Assembly: GCA_937905835.1 (NCBI GenBank)
Contig: CALCXK010000035.1
Coordinates: 1 to 12,807, forward strand
Reading direction: 5' to 3'
Source of the DNA: an uncultured Ilumatobacter sp.
GTDB lineage: Bacteria > Actinomycetota > Acidimicrobiia > Acidimicrobiales > Ilumatobacteraceae
DNA length: 12,807 nucleotides
This document shows positions 6,753 to 12,807 of the stretch, in pieces (the first letter of the stretch is position 1; every line of letters begins with the position of its first letter). Position numbers and translations under genes: made by a program. Under the pieces are notes generated by a model. It saw only the letters and a program-made list of their open reading frames with translations, searched no databases and was not told the DNA's origin.

Positions 6753-7144
6753 TCAATCTGGCGGGGCAGGAGGCGAGTTGGTGGCGGCTGCCTCGGTGAG
6801 CAGAGTTCCACAGTCAGCGATCTGACCTTGCAACTGCTCGACAATCGGGCTGATCTGCGCCTCAGTGAAACGGGGGAGTGATGTGCTTCGGGCAGTTCCA
6901 CGCAGTGGCGAGGATTTCGATCGTGATCGCCCAGTCAATGCTGTGGCCAACGCTGACGGCGTGCCAGCGATGTCGAAGAAGTCGGTCACGGTGTCGTGAG
7001 TGCAGCGGGATGTCGTCGGTGACCGCGGTAGACGCTGCCGCTTCGTCGAAGGCGCGTGACCGGTCGGTTCCCCACCGCGCGCAACAGAGCGAAGTCAGTG
7101 TCGATGTCGCGTTCGCCCGTTTTGAAATCGGGTGCAGATCGAGT
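6753..7144 (-). pseudogene. Probable frameshifted gene remnant of unknown family
   Basis: This 392-nt minus-strand stretch between the AAA ATPase and the sulfatase has no single convincing ORF, but protein-like, GC3-rich reading jumps between frames. From about 7144 to 7052, in the ATPase frame after its stop, it reads DFKTGERDIDTDFALLRAVG. From about 7059 to 6991, in a second frame, it reads RAFDEAAASTAVTDDIPLH. In a third frame VTDFFDIAG follows (6989-6963). The second frame returns at 6969-6862 with RWHAVSVGHSIDWAITIEI and LATAWNCPKH, and the third finishes with RFTEAQISPIVEQLQGQIAD to the stop at 6753. The pieces join naturally into one protein tail, as expected of a gene broken by several indels, or of sequencing errors. 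I do not recognise the family. A 78-residue ORF (GTG 6989) spans the end but its middle looks like out-of-frame reading. Confidence 0.42.
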
Positions 7145-8104
7145 TCAGATGAGTCGGGCGGCGTGTGCGATGTCGTCCGTTGTCAGGGTAAGTAGCGATT
7201 CGCGGCAGAGGTCGCCACCGTCGGAGTGGAGGCGAAGTGCCTGGCGGTTGACGGCCTGTTCGAACAAAGTTCGTGCATACCGGGCGTTGCCAAAGCCGGG
7301 TTGGCCGCGCCCTCGTTGGAATGCGCTGACCAGTGCGGCGTCGGCGTCAGGGCTGATCTCGTAGTCTGAATCGGCCGCCAAGCGCCTGATTATTTTGACC
7401 AATTCAGCGTCGTCGTAGTCGCCGAAGTTGATTTCACGCGAGAAGCGGGATCGCAGGCCAGGATTTGAATCGAGAAAGTGACGCATCAGGTCGGGGTAGC
7501 CCGCCACGATCACGACGAGCCGGCTGCGATGGTCTTCCATCCGCTTGATGAGGGTCTCGATTGCTTCCGACCCGAAGTCAAGGCTCGCCGGCCCAGGTGG
7601 CGAGAGCGCGTAGGCCTCGTCGATGAAGAGCACACCGTCGAGCGCTCGCTTGATTGAGCGGTTGGTCTTGAAAGCCGTGTGGCCCACGTACTGGCCGACG
7701 AGGCGCGCTCGGTCGACTTCGATCAGGTGGCCGCGCTCAAGGAGGCCGAGGGCACCGAACATCTCGGCCACGAGCCGGGCGACAGTGGTCTTGCCGGTGC
7801 CCGGATTGCCGGTGAAGACGAGGTGGTGACTGGTCTCCATTTGCGAGAGCCCGTGATCGCGTCGTTGCTGCTGAACGCTGAGCAGCGCGATCAGGGTGGT
7901 GACTTGTTCTTTGACCGAGTCGAGCCCAACGAGTGCGTCGAGGTCGGCGCGAACGTCGTCCGGCGTCCGGACGGGCCGGCTGCGGTTGCCGCCGAGATCG
8001 GCGTTCTGATCAGATACTCGTCGCTCGACGTCGCCGATCAACTTGCCGACGCCTTCCTTGGCCTGCCGAATACGGCGGGCGATCTCGCGTGGTCCACGTG
8101 ACAT
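7145..8104 (-). CDS. CbbX/SpoVK-type AAA+ ATPase
   Basis: This 319-residue protein has one AAA+ domain. Walker A is GNPGTGKTT (99-107), the pore-loop region is LVGQYVGHT (135-143), Walker B is VLFIDEA (158-164), VVIVAGYPDLM (197-207) resembles the sensor-1 strand, and NPGLRSRFSREINFGDY (214-230) carries the arginine-finger region. FGNARYARTLFEQAV (271-285) is the sensor-2 signature of the CbbX/SpoVK branch. About 50 basic and polar residues precede the domain. CbbX remodels red-type RuBisCO, SpoVK acts in sporulation and EccA works with type VII secretion; none of those partners is in view, so the target is unknown. I chose ATG 8104 because a TACCGT box lies 8 nt before it; an earlier in-frame start at 8167 would add 21 residues without family character. 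It diverges from the acyl-CoA dehydrogenase across the repeat region. Confidence 0.87.
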   Translation of the reverse strand: MSRGPREIARRIRQAKEGVGKLIGDVERRVSDQNADLGGNRSRPVRTPDDVRADLDALVGLDSVKEQVTTLIALLSVQQQRRDHGLSQMETSHHLVFTGNPGTGKTTVARLVAEMFGALGLLERGHLIEVDRARLVGQYVGHTAFKTNRSIKRALDGVLFIDEAYALSPPGPASLDFGSEAIETLIKRMEDHRSRLVVIVAGYPDLMRHFLDSNPGLRSRFSREINFGDYDDAELVKIIRRLAADSDYEISPDADAALVSAFQRGRGQPGFGNARYARTLFEQAVNRQALRLHSDGGDLCRESLLTLTTDDIAHAARLI

Positions 8105-8112
8105 GGAGTCCG

Positions 8113-8118
8113 ACGGTA
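8113..8118 (-). promoter_or_regulatory. Candidate -10 box (TACCGT) for the AAA ATPase gene
   Basis: TACCGT on the minus strand is followed by 8 nt and then ATG 8104, matching TANNNT at leaderless distance. The same hexamer at the same 8-nt distance precedes the M23 peptidase gene (10785-10790). A GAGCC-cttt-GGCTC dyad (8121-8134) lies just upstream, where a spacer-bound regulator could sit. No -35 is clear. Confidence 0.35.
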
Positions 8119-8186
8119 GCGAGCCCTTTGGCTCCGGGTGCACTCCGGCGGAACGCAGTGGCTCCAAGATCGGGGTTCAGCCCCGC

Positions 8187-8303
8187 GCCCCGGTTTTGTG
8201 TGAGCGATTGCAGCGTCGGTTCCCGGAATCGCTCACACAGAACACTGGCCCCGGTTTTGTGTGAGCGATTGCAGCGTCGGTTCCCGGAATCGCTCACACA
8301 GAA
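8187..8303. repeat. Two identical 56-bp palindromic repeats in tandem
   Basis: Copies at 8187-8242 and 8248-8303 are identical and separated by 5 nt (CACTG), giving a 61-nt period. Each holds a long dyad: TGTGTGAGCGATT pairs with AATCGCTCACACA (8197-8209 with 8227-8239 in copy 1; 8258-8270 with 8288-8300 in copy 2), extended outward by a T-G wobble and two T-A pairs to about 16 bp, with a 17-nt loop. No T-run follows on either strand, so these are not typical intrinsic terminators, and they lie between two divergent genes. They resemble REP/BIME-type interspersed palindromes or MITE-like elements; an operator or a structured RNA are alternatives. The rest of the 8105-8405 gap holds two short dyads (8121-8134, 8344-8361) and no gene that I can support. 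Confidence 0.85.
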
Positions 8304-8343
8304 TCTGGGGTGCGGTGGCTGTCCTGGTTGGCAGGGGGTGTTC

Positions 8344-8361
8344 CCGGCTACTCGGAGCCGG
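8344..8361. promoter_or_regulatory. Short dyad upstream of the acyl-CoA dehydrogenase gene
   Basis: CCGGCT-actcgg-AGCCGG is a perfect 6-bp inverted repeat with a 6-nt spacer, ending 44 nt before ATG 8406. Its position suits an operator or a 5' leader hairpin. No protein is known to bind it; in GC-rich DNA a 6-bp dyad can be chance. Confidence 0.25.
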
Positions 8362-8405
8362 TCCGCTCGCTTGGCGGATGGAGAAGGTGCGAAGCTCGGC
8401 AGCGT

Positions 8406-9566
8406 ATGACGTCCACTACCGAGCATCACGCCGCGATCATCGAGGGCGTCGACCGGGTCTGTTCCGACTTCGGCGACGAATACTGGTCGGCGAAAGACCA
8501 GGCGCACGAGTTTCCGTGGGAGTTCTACGACGCAATGGCGGCGGGCGGCTGGGTCGGCATTGCGATCCCCGATCAGTACGGCGGGGGAGGGCAGGGCATC
8601 ACCGAGGGTGCATTGGTCCTCAACCGCGTGGCCGCCTCAGGCGCAGCGATGAACGGTTCGACAGCGATCCACCTCACGATGTTCGGCCTCGCACCTGTCA
8701 TCAAGTTCGGCAACAAGCAGCTGAAGGACACATTCCTGCCGCGTGCTGCTGCCGGTGACCTCCACGTCGCGTTTGGCGTGACCGAACCCGATGCCGGGAC
8801 CGACACCAGCCGGATCTCGACCCGCGCAGTTGACGACGAGATGGGCGGCTTCATCATCTCAGGTCGCAAGATCTGGACATCGAAGGCACTCGAATCGGAA
8901 GTCTGCCTACTCCTTGCTCGGACCGACGGTGAGCCGGGTGAGGGCTTCGGTGGGTTGTCGCTCTTCCTTGTCGACCTCGACCCGAAGTACTGCGACATCG
9001 CACCCATTCCGAAGCTCGGTCGCAATGCCGTGGCGTCATGCGAAGTTGCCTACGACGAGCTGCCGGTCGAAGGATGGCGAATGGTCGGCGAGCGCGGACG
9101 CGGCTTTCAACACATCTTGCACGGGCTCAACGCTGAGCGGATCCTGCTTGCTTCGATGGCCTGCGGCATCGGCGAGGTTGCCCTCCGACGAGCAATCAGC
9201 TACGCCAAGGAACGTGAGGTGTTCGGTCGGCCGATCGGCAAGAACCAGGCGATCTCACACCCGCTCGCCAAGGCGCACATGGAACTGCAGGCGGCGTACA
9301 CGATGATGGCCGTGGCAGCCGAGCGATATGACGCCGGCCTCGAGTGCGGCGAGCAGGCGAACACGGCCAAATACCTGGCGGCCGAGGCGTCGTATTTCGC
9401 TGCTGATCAGGCGGTTCAGACGCACGGGGGGCTTGGCTATGCGGTGGAGTATCACGTCGAGCGGTATTGGCGCGAAGCCCGACTGCAGCGGCTGGCGCCG
9501 GTCAGTCAGGAGATGACCCTGAACTACATCGCGCAGAACGTTCTTGGCCTGCCCAAGTCATACTGA
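8406..9566 (+). CDS. Acyl-CoA dehydrogenase (FadE-type)
   Basis: This 386-residue FAD enzyme oxidises an acyl-CoA to the 2-enoyl-CoA. The flavin/substrate signatures FGVTEPDAGTDTS (123-135) and GRKIWTSKA (153-161) are present, and the C-terminal helical domain shows YAKEREVFGRPIGKNQAI (266-283), QTHGGLGYAVEYHVERYWRE (338-357) and the ending NVLGLPKSY. At the place of medium-chain Glu376 (IYEGTAQ) the alignment gives a proline (LAPVSQE, 363-369), while Glu244 in HGLNAERILLASM matches isovaleryl-CoA dehydrogenase Glu254. The base is thus probably in the isovaleryl/long-chain position, as in branched-chain and isoprenoid acyl-CoA enzymes; substrate unknown. ATG 8406 fits the family's N-terminus; GGAGAAGG is 18 nt upstream, too far for a good ribosome site. 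The gene stands alone, converging on the M23 gene. Confidence 0.94.
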   Translation: MTSTTEHHAAIIEGVDRVCSDFGDEYWSAKDQAHEFPWEFYDAMAAGGWVGIAIPDQYGGGGQGITEGALVLNRVAASGAAMNGSTAIHLTMFGLAPVIKFGNKQLKDTFLPRAAAGDLHVAFGVTEPDAGTDTSRISTRAVDDEMGGFIISGRKIWTSKALESEVCLLLARTDGEPGEGFGGLSLFLVDLDPKYCDIAPIPKLGRNAVASCEVAYDELPVEGWRMVGERGRGFQHILHGLNAERILLASMACGIGEVALRRAISYAKEREVFGRPIGKNQAISHPLAKAHMELQAAYTMMAVAAERYDAGLECGEQANTAKYLAAEASYFAADQAVQTHGGLGYAVEYHVERYWREARLQRLAPVSQEMTLNYIAQNVLGLPKSY

Positions 9567-9569
9567 ATG

Positions 9570-9596
9570 TCCACTTTTGACCCGAGGGGAAGTGGA
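9570..9596. terminator. Weak bidirectional hairpin between convergent genes
   Basis: TCCACTT (9570-9576) pairs with AAGTGGA (9590-9596) around a 13-nt loop, in the 34-nt gap between the stops of the acyl-CoA dehydrogenase and M23 genes. The place is right for a shared terminator, but the stem is only 7 bp and there is no proper T-run on either side. Confidence 0.35.
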
Positions 9597-9600
9597 ATTG

Positions 9601-10776
9601 TCAGCAGATGGCGCGGACGTAGGGGTACGGGTTGACGGCTCGTCCGCCTCCCGGATGGACTTCGAAGTGCAGATGGGGCGTGCCAGCGTTACCTGTTTGG
9701 CCGTTGCGGCCGATCTGTTGGCCTTGCGAGACCGGCCCACTGCTGCCGACATAGCTGCTGAGGTGTGCGTAGTAGTACTTCGTCCCGCTGTTTCCAGTGA
9801 GCCAGGCGGCGTTGCCGCCGAGACGGTTGCTGGAGAACCGAACGGTGCCCGATTCGGTAGCGATGATCGCCACACCCGGCGCAGCGATCATGTCGACCCC
9901 CTGGTGGCTCCGACCACCCGAGCGCGGAGCGCCCCAGGTGTCAGCGAACCCGTAGTTGCCGACAATTGGGCAGACCATTCCTTTACCCGCATTCGACGGT
10001 GGAGGTGATGTTGGCGCACCGCCACCTGAGCTGTTGGTCGCTGTGTTCCTAGCGTCTTGCCGTGCGGCCGCCGCCTTGTCGGCCGCAGCTTTCGACGCGG
10101 CAGCCTCCTGGCGAGCGCGTTTCTCGCGTTGACGTTGCAGCTCATGCTCGATTGCATCGTCGATGACGCGCTGCGACTCGACCTTTTGTAGCTGGACGAT
10201 CTGGACCTCGGCCTGCTTCTCCAACTCGGTGAAGTTCTTTTGCGCTGCGGTTTGCTGCGCCTTCTGCCGTTCGAGCTTTGCGCGAGTCGCACCAACGTCG
10301 ACGATGATGGCGTCGAAGTCGTCAAGTTCGACGTTCGCGGTCTCGATCGTCACGGCGGCGAGTACATCTGCAGTCAGCTGGTCGGTTGCATCGGAAAAAT
10401 CGCCGAGAAGGAGGAAGCTGGATCCGCCCGACTGGGTGAACCGCCGGATCGCGGACGCCTCGAGTGACGTCTGCATCTCGTTGGCCTGGAGTTCGACCAC
10501 TGCGAGCTGGGCTTCGGTTTCGGCAATCCCGATAATCAGCGTGGCGATCGCCGACTCGGCATCGAACATGGCTTGGGCGGCGGCATTTGCTCGGTCTCGG
10601 GCGGCCTGGATCTCGCGCGCTGCTTGCTTCGCCTCTGCGCTGCCGTGGTCAGCTCCGACGGTCGACCCGACACCGACAGTGGCGAGGCCAAGTGCCACAG
10701 CGATGATCACAGAAGCGACACGGGGCCGCGAACGGTAGCGGCGGCGCGGAAGTCGGTATGGGGCTGATGGCAACAC
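9601..10776 (-). CDS. Secreted coiled-coil M23 metallopeptidase (peptidoglycan hydrolase)
   Basis: This 391-residue exported protein begins with a basic run (RRRYRSRPR, 11-19), a hydrophobic stretch (20-40) and a probable signal cleavage near VGA-DHG (42-43). Two heptad-rich, Ala/Gln/Glu-rich coiled-coil regions follow (about 45-115 and 150-245), then a Gly/Ser/Pro linker (249-265) and the M23/LytM domain to the end. All metal and catalytic positions are present: His291 and Asp295 in SHQGVD, His338 in YYYAHLSS, His368 and His370 in HLHFEVH. This layout matches EnvC/NlpD-like and actinobacterial cell-wall hydrolases, which cut peptide cross-links or activate amidases; because the active site is intact, real hydrolase activity is likely. 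The GTG start at 10776 gives a normal signal peptide, with TACCGT 8 nt upstream. It is downstream of the PLD gene (81-nt gap) but has its own candidate promoter. Confidence 0.92.
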   Translation of the reverse strand: MLPSAPYRLPRRRYRSRPRVASVIIAVALGLATVGVGSTVGADHGSAEAKQAAREIQAARDRANAAAQAMFDAESAIATLIIGIAETEAQLAVVELQANEMQTSLEASAIRRFTQSGGSSFLLLGDFSDATDQLTADVLAAVTIETANVELDDFDAIIVDVGATRAKLERQKAQQTAAQKNFTELEKQAEVQIVQLQKVESQRVIDDAIEHELQRQREKRARQEAAASKAAADKAAAARQDARNTATNSSGGGAPTSPPPSNAGKGMVCPIVGNYGFADTWGAPRSGGRSHQGVDMIAAPGVAIIATESGTVRFSSNRLGGNAAWLTGNSGTKYYYAHLSSYVGSSGPVSQGQQIGRNGQTGNAGTPHLHFEVHPGGGRAVNPYPYVRAIC

Positions 10777-10784
10777 GGCAACTG

Positions 10785-10790
10785 ACGGTA
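10785..10790 (-). promoter_or_regulatory. Candidate -10 box (TACCGT) for the M23 peptidase gene
   Basis: TACCGT on the minus strand is followed by 8 nt and GTG 10776. Hexamer and spacing are identical to those before the AAA ATPase start (8104). This supports a leaderless transcript separate from the PLD/VIT transcript. The rest of the 10777-10857 gap holds only a short (GTT)4 run at 10836-10847. Confidence 0.35.
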
Positions 10791-10857
10791 GTTCGGTGAG
10801 AGCGCCAGATGGGGGCGGTACGCGATTCCGGTTCAGTTGTTGTTGTTGAGCGGCTGT

Positions 10858-12066
10858 TCAAAGCCAGTGATTGACAGTTTCCGACACCCGCTCAGCAACA
10901 CGTTGCAGCATGCTTCGGTCGGCCCACTGTGCCGGGTCGAGAAGAATTGTGTGATCGAGGTCTTCATCGAGGTGTTGGTCGAGGACCTGCACGACAGCAG
11001 GATCGAAGATGACGATATTGGCTTCGTCGTCGTGACGTAGCGAACGTTGGTTGAAGTTCGCCGATCCGACCGATGCAACGATGCCGTCGACGGTCATCAC
11101 CTTGGCGTGCATCATCGACACCTCATAGGTTCGAATCACGACACCCGCATCGAGGAGGCGTTGGTACGACGCCTCGCCGGCGATCTGGATGAATCGCTTG
11201 TCGGCGTGCTTTCCCGGCAGCATGATCTCGACGGACACGCCACGATCGACAGCGTTGATCAGCTCTTGCGACAGCTGGACACCGGGGTTGAAGTAGGCCG
11301 ACGCAATCCTGATGCGGCGCTGCGCACAGGCGATCAGGGTGATCATCAGCCGCCAGATGTCGTTCGATCCGTTTTCGGCGGCAGCCTGGACGACAACACA
11401 GGTGGAGTCGCCTGCTGGTGTCATGTCGATGAGTGGTTCGGACATGGGGTCGAATCCGCTGTGGTTGCGGTCGGCCCAATTGTCGATGAAACCGGCCTCG
11501 AGACCGGCGACTGCAGGACCTCGGACACGAAGATGTGTGTCGCGGTATTCGTTCTTATTTCGAGCGTTGCCCGACCATTCGTCGGCGATCCCGACACCGC
11601 CGATAAAACCGGCGTTACCGTCGACGACGAGGATCTTTCGATGCGTGCGGTTGTTTGCTCCGTTGAGCTGCGGGATCTTCTCGTCGGTGAACGGCCGGAA
11701 CCAGCGAACGTCGCAGCCGGCCCCTTTCATCACCGACACGAGGCCGTCGTCGAGCTTTCGTTCAGCGAGCGCGTCGATCAGCACGCGCACACGGCAGCCA
11801 CGATTGGCCGCGCCGGCGAGCGCTCGGGCGAACTGGTCGGCAACATGGCCGGTCCAGAAGACGAAGGTGACGATGTCGACTGTTCGTCTGGCATTGTTGA
11901 TCGCATCAAGCATTGCTGCAAAAATTTCGTCGCCGTTGCGCAGCACCTCGATCGAGTTGCCCTCTGTGGCGTGGAGGCCGAGGAGCGAGTGCACGCGATG
12001 GACCCACTCACGTGTGGTCGCCGTTGCATCAAATTCAGGGGTGCCGCCCACTTGCGACACGCCCAT
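10858..12066 (-). CDS. Phospholipase D / cardiolipin synthase-like protein
   Basis: This 402-residue protein has two HKD catalytic motifs: THRKILVVDGNAGFIGG (141-157; His142, Lys144, Asp149) and MHAKVMTVDGIVASVGSANF (319-338; His320, Lys322, Asp327). Together they form one phosphatidyl-transfer site, as in cardiolipin synthase and PLD. SANFNQRSLRHDDEANIVIF (335-354) is typical of the cardiolipin synthase branch. No N-terminal membrane helices are seen, unlike ClsA; it is closer in layout to ClsB-type soluble enzymes. The natural reaction could be cardiolipin synthesis, phospholipid head-group exchange or hydrolysis. Its ATG overlaps the stop of the upstream transporter gene by one base (TGATG), so translation is probably coupled. 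Why a lipid enzyme would pair with a metal transporter is not clear. Confidence 0.92.
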   Translation of the reverse strand: MGVSQVGGTPEFDATATTREWVHRVHSLLGLHATEGNSIEVLRNGDEIFAAMLDAINNARRTVDIVTFVFWTGHVADQFARALAGAANRGCRVRVLIDALAERKLDDGLVSVMKGAGCDVRWFRPFTDEKIPQLNGANNRTHRKILVVDGNAGFIGGVGIADEWSGNARNKNEYRDTHLRVRGPAVAGLEAGFIDNWADRNHSGFDPMSEPLIDMTPAGDSTCVVVQAAAENGSNDIWRLMITLIACAQRRIRIASAYFNPGVQLSQELINAVDRGVSVEIMLPGKHADKRFIQIAGEASYQRLLDAGVVIRTYEVSMMHAKVMTVDGIVASVGSANFNQRSLRHDDEANIVIFDPAVVQVLDQHLDEDLDHTILLDPAQWADRSMLQRVAERVSETVNHWL

Positions 12067-12807
12067 CAGATGACAGCGCCCAGCCAGCTACCGATCACCC
12101 AGGTGACGGAGCAGGCAACCACGGCCCAGCCGACCTGTCGGCCTGCAGTTCGAATCATTGAGCGTTCGGTGAACCGGGCCAACACCGCACCGACGGTGGT
12201 GGCTGCAATGAGGCCGAGGATGGCCGACGAAATGACTGCTGCATTGCCCTCGATGAAAAACCAGGGAAAGAGCGGGATCAATGCACCGATGGCAAACGCC
12301 AAGAACGAGCTGATCGCAGCGGCGGCCGGGTTGCCGGTCCCGTCAGGGTTGACGCCCAGTTCTTCACGAGCGTGCACGTCGAGGGCAATGTCGGGGTCTT
12401 GGTGGACCTGTTCGGCCATGCGCTTCGCCGTTTCGGCGTCGGCTCCTTGCCGCCGATAAATGGCCGCGAGCTCGCGGGTCTCCATCTCGGGCTGCTTGGC
12501 AATGGATCGCTTCTCAATCGCGAGTTCGCGCTCAACGAGTTCGGCCTGAGCTTTCATTGACACGTACTCGCCCGCGGCCATTGAGGCCGAGCCTGCGAGT
12601 AAGCCCGCAACGCCTGCAACGAGCACGTTCGAGCGGGTCGAGGCTGCAGCAGCCACACCCAAAATCAGCGCCACATTGGAGACCAGGCCGTCGCTGACGC
12701 CGAACACGGCAGCACGCACTGTGCCACCGGTGACATCACGATGCCGGTGGACCATATAGCTGGGCCCGTGGTCGTGGTCGTGACCCTCCTCGTGACCCTC
12801 CTCGTGA
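12066..12807 (-). CDS. VIT1/CCC1-family iron/manganese transporter, 5' end outside the window
   Basis: This membrane protein moves Fe2+ or Mn2+ out of the cytosol. Counted from ATG 12755 (229 residues): TM1 has AVFGVSDGLVSNVALILGVA (16-35), TM2 LLAGSASMAAGEYVSMKAQA (52-71), then a Glu-rich cytosolic helix (about 72-135) of the kind that binds metal in this family. Three more hydrophobic segments follow (about 144-167, 171-193, 205-229), five in all as in VIT1. The frame stays open upstream of 12755 to the window edge and encodes HEEGHEEGHDHDHGPSY, a His/Glu-rich stretch that looks like a metal-binding tail. ATG 12755 has no good ribosome site, so I think the true start lies beyond 12807; a start at 12755 remains possible. 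A 12-nt direct repeat (cacgaggagggt, twice) encodes the HEEG units. It is the first gene of a pair with the PLD gene. Confidence 0.9.
   Translation of the reverse strand, partial: HEEGHEEGHDHDHGPSYMVHRHRDVTGGTVRAAVFGVSDGLVSNVALILGVAAAASTRSNVLVAGVAGLLAGSASMAAGEYVSMKAQAELVERELAIEKRSIAKQPEMETRELAAIYRRQGADAETAKRMAEQVHQDPDIALDVHAREELGVNPDGTGNPAAAAISSFLAFAIGALIPLFPWFFIEGNAAVISSAILGLIAATTVGAVLARFTERSMIRTAGRQVGWAVVACSVTWVIGSWLGAVI

Noticed and set aside
6753..6989. A 78-residue gene starting at GTG 6989
   Set aside because: Its central part reads as a shifted frame (Ser/Arg-rich, poor codon pattern) while another frame there looks like true protein; better explained as part of a frameshifted remnant.
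8197..8300. Intrinsic terminators
   Set aside because: Stems are strong but no T-run follows on either strand, and both flanking genes point away from the region.
8187..8303. CRISPR array
   Set aside because: Only two repeats, each strongly palindromic over its whole length, with a 5-nt separator; no spacer-sized unique sequence and no cas genes.
10836..10847. (GTT)4 microsatellite
   Set aside because: Four units in a non-coding gap is within chance and shows no link to any feature.
11047..12459. A 470-codon open frame on the plus strand
   Set aside because: It lies antisense to the PLD and VIT genes, both of which have full family motifs; its translation shows no domain and is typical of GC-rich opposite-strand reading.

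Overview
The window is GC-rich, gene-dense DNA with short gaps, overlapping start and stop codons and several starts that appear leaderless. This fits an actinobacterium, possibly a marine or soil member of Acidimicrobiia; the class is a guess from gene content and style, not from a marker gene. No rRNA, tRNA, CRISPR array, transposase or phage gene was seen.

Layout. (1) 1-227 is the 3' end of a PxpC/KipA-type carboxyltransferase subunit on the plus strand, converging on the next block. (2) 240-3694, minus strand, holds three genes read from right to left: a PrnB/DUF1864-type protein of the histidine-ligated heme dioxygenase superfamily (TDO, IDO, PrnB, MarE), a kynureninase-like PLP enzyme overlapping it by 4 nt (ATGA), and a class V alanine/serine-glyoxylate-type aminotransferase 66 nt further on. 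A TetR-type regulator (3779-4384) diverges from this block, and the 84-nt gap between them carries three GAACTG/CAGTTC arms overlapping both candidate -10 boxes. This is the most interesting part of the window: it looks like a regulated pathway for a tryptophan-like or other aromatic amino acid, but the kynureninase-like enzyme differs from true kynureninase at several active-site positions.

(3) 4430-6737, minus strand: a type I sulfatase with the CSPSR formylglycine motif, followed by its probable activator, a formylglycine-generating enzyme whose start overlaps the sulfatase stop. Neither shows a signal peptide, so activation and sulfate-ester hydrolysis are probably cytosolic. (4) 6753-7144 is a probable frameshifted gene remnant. 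(5) 7145-8104 is a CbbX/SpoVK-type AAA+ ATPase without RuBisCO nearby. (6) 8105-8405 is a divergent intergenic region with two identical 56-bp palindromic repeats. (7) 8406-9566 is an acyl-CoA dehydrogenase whose catalytic glutamate appears to sit at the isovaleryl/long-chain position. (8) 9601-10776 is a secreted coiled-coil M23 peptidase converging on it. (9) 10858-12807 is a coupled pair: a VIT1/CCC1-type iron/manganese transporter, open to the right window edge with a His-rich N-terminal stretch, and a soluble phospholipase D/cardiolipin-synthase-like protein with two HKD motifs.

All family assignments come from reading motifs; no database search was run.
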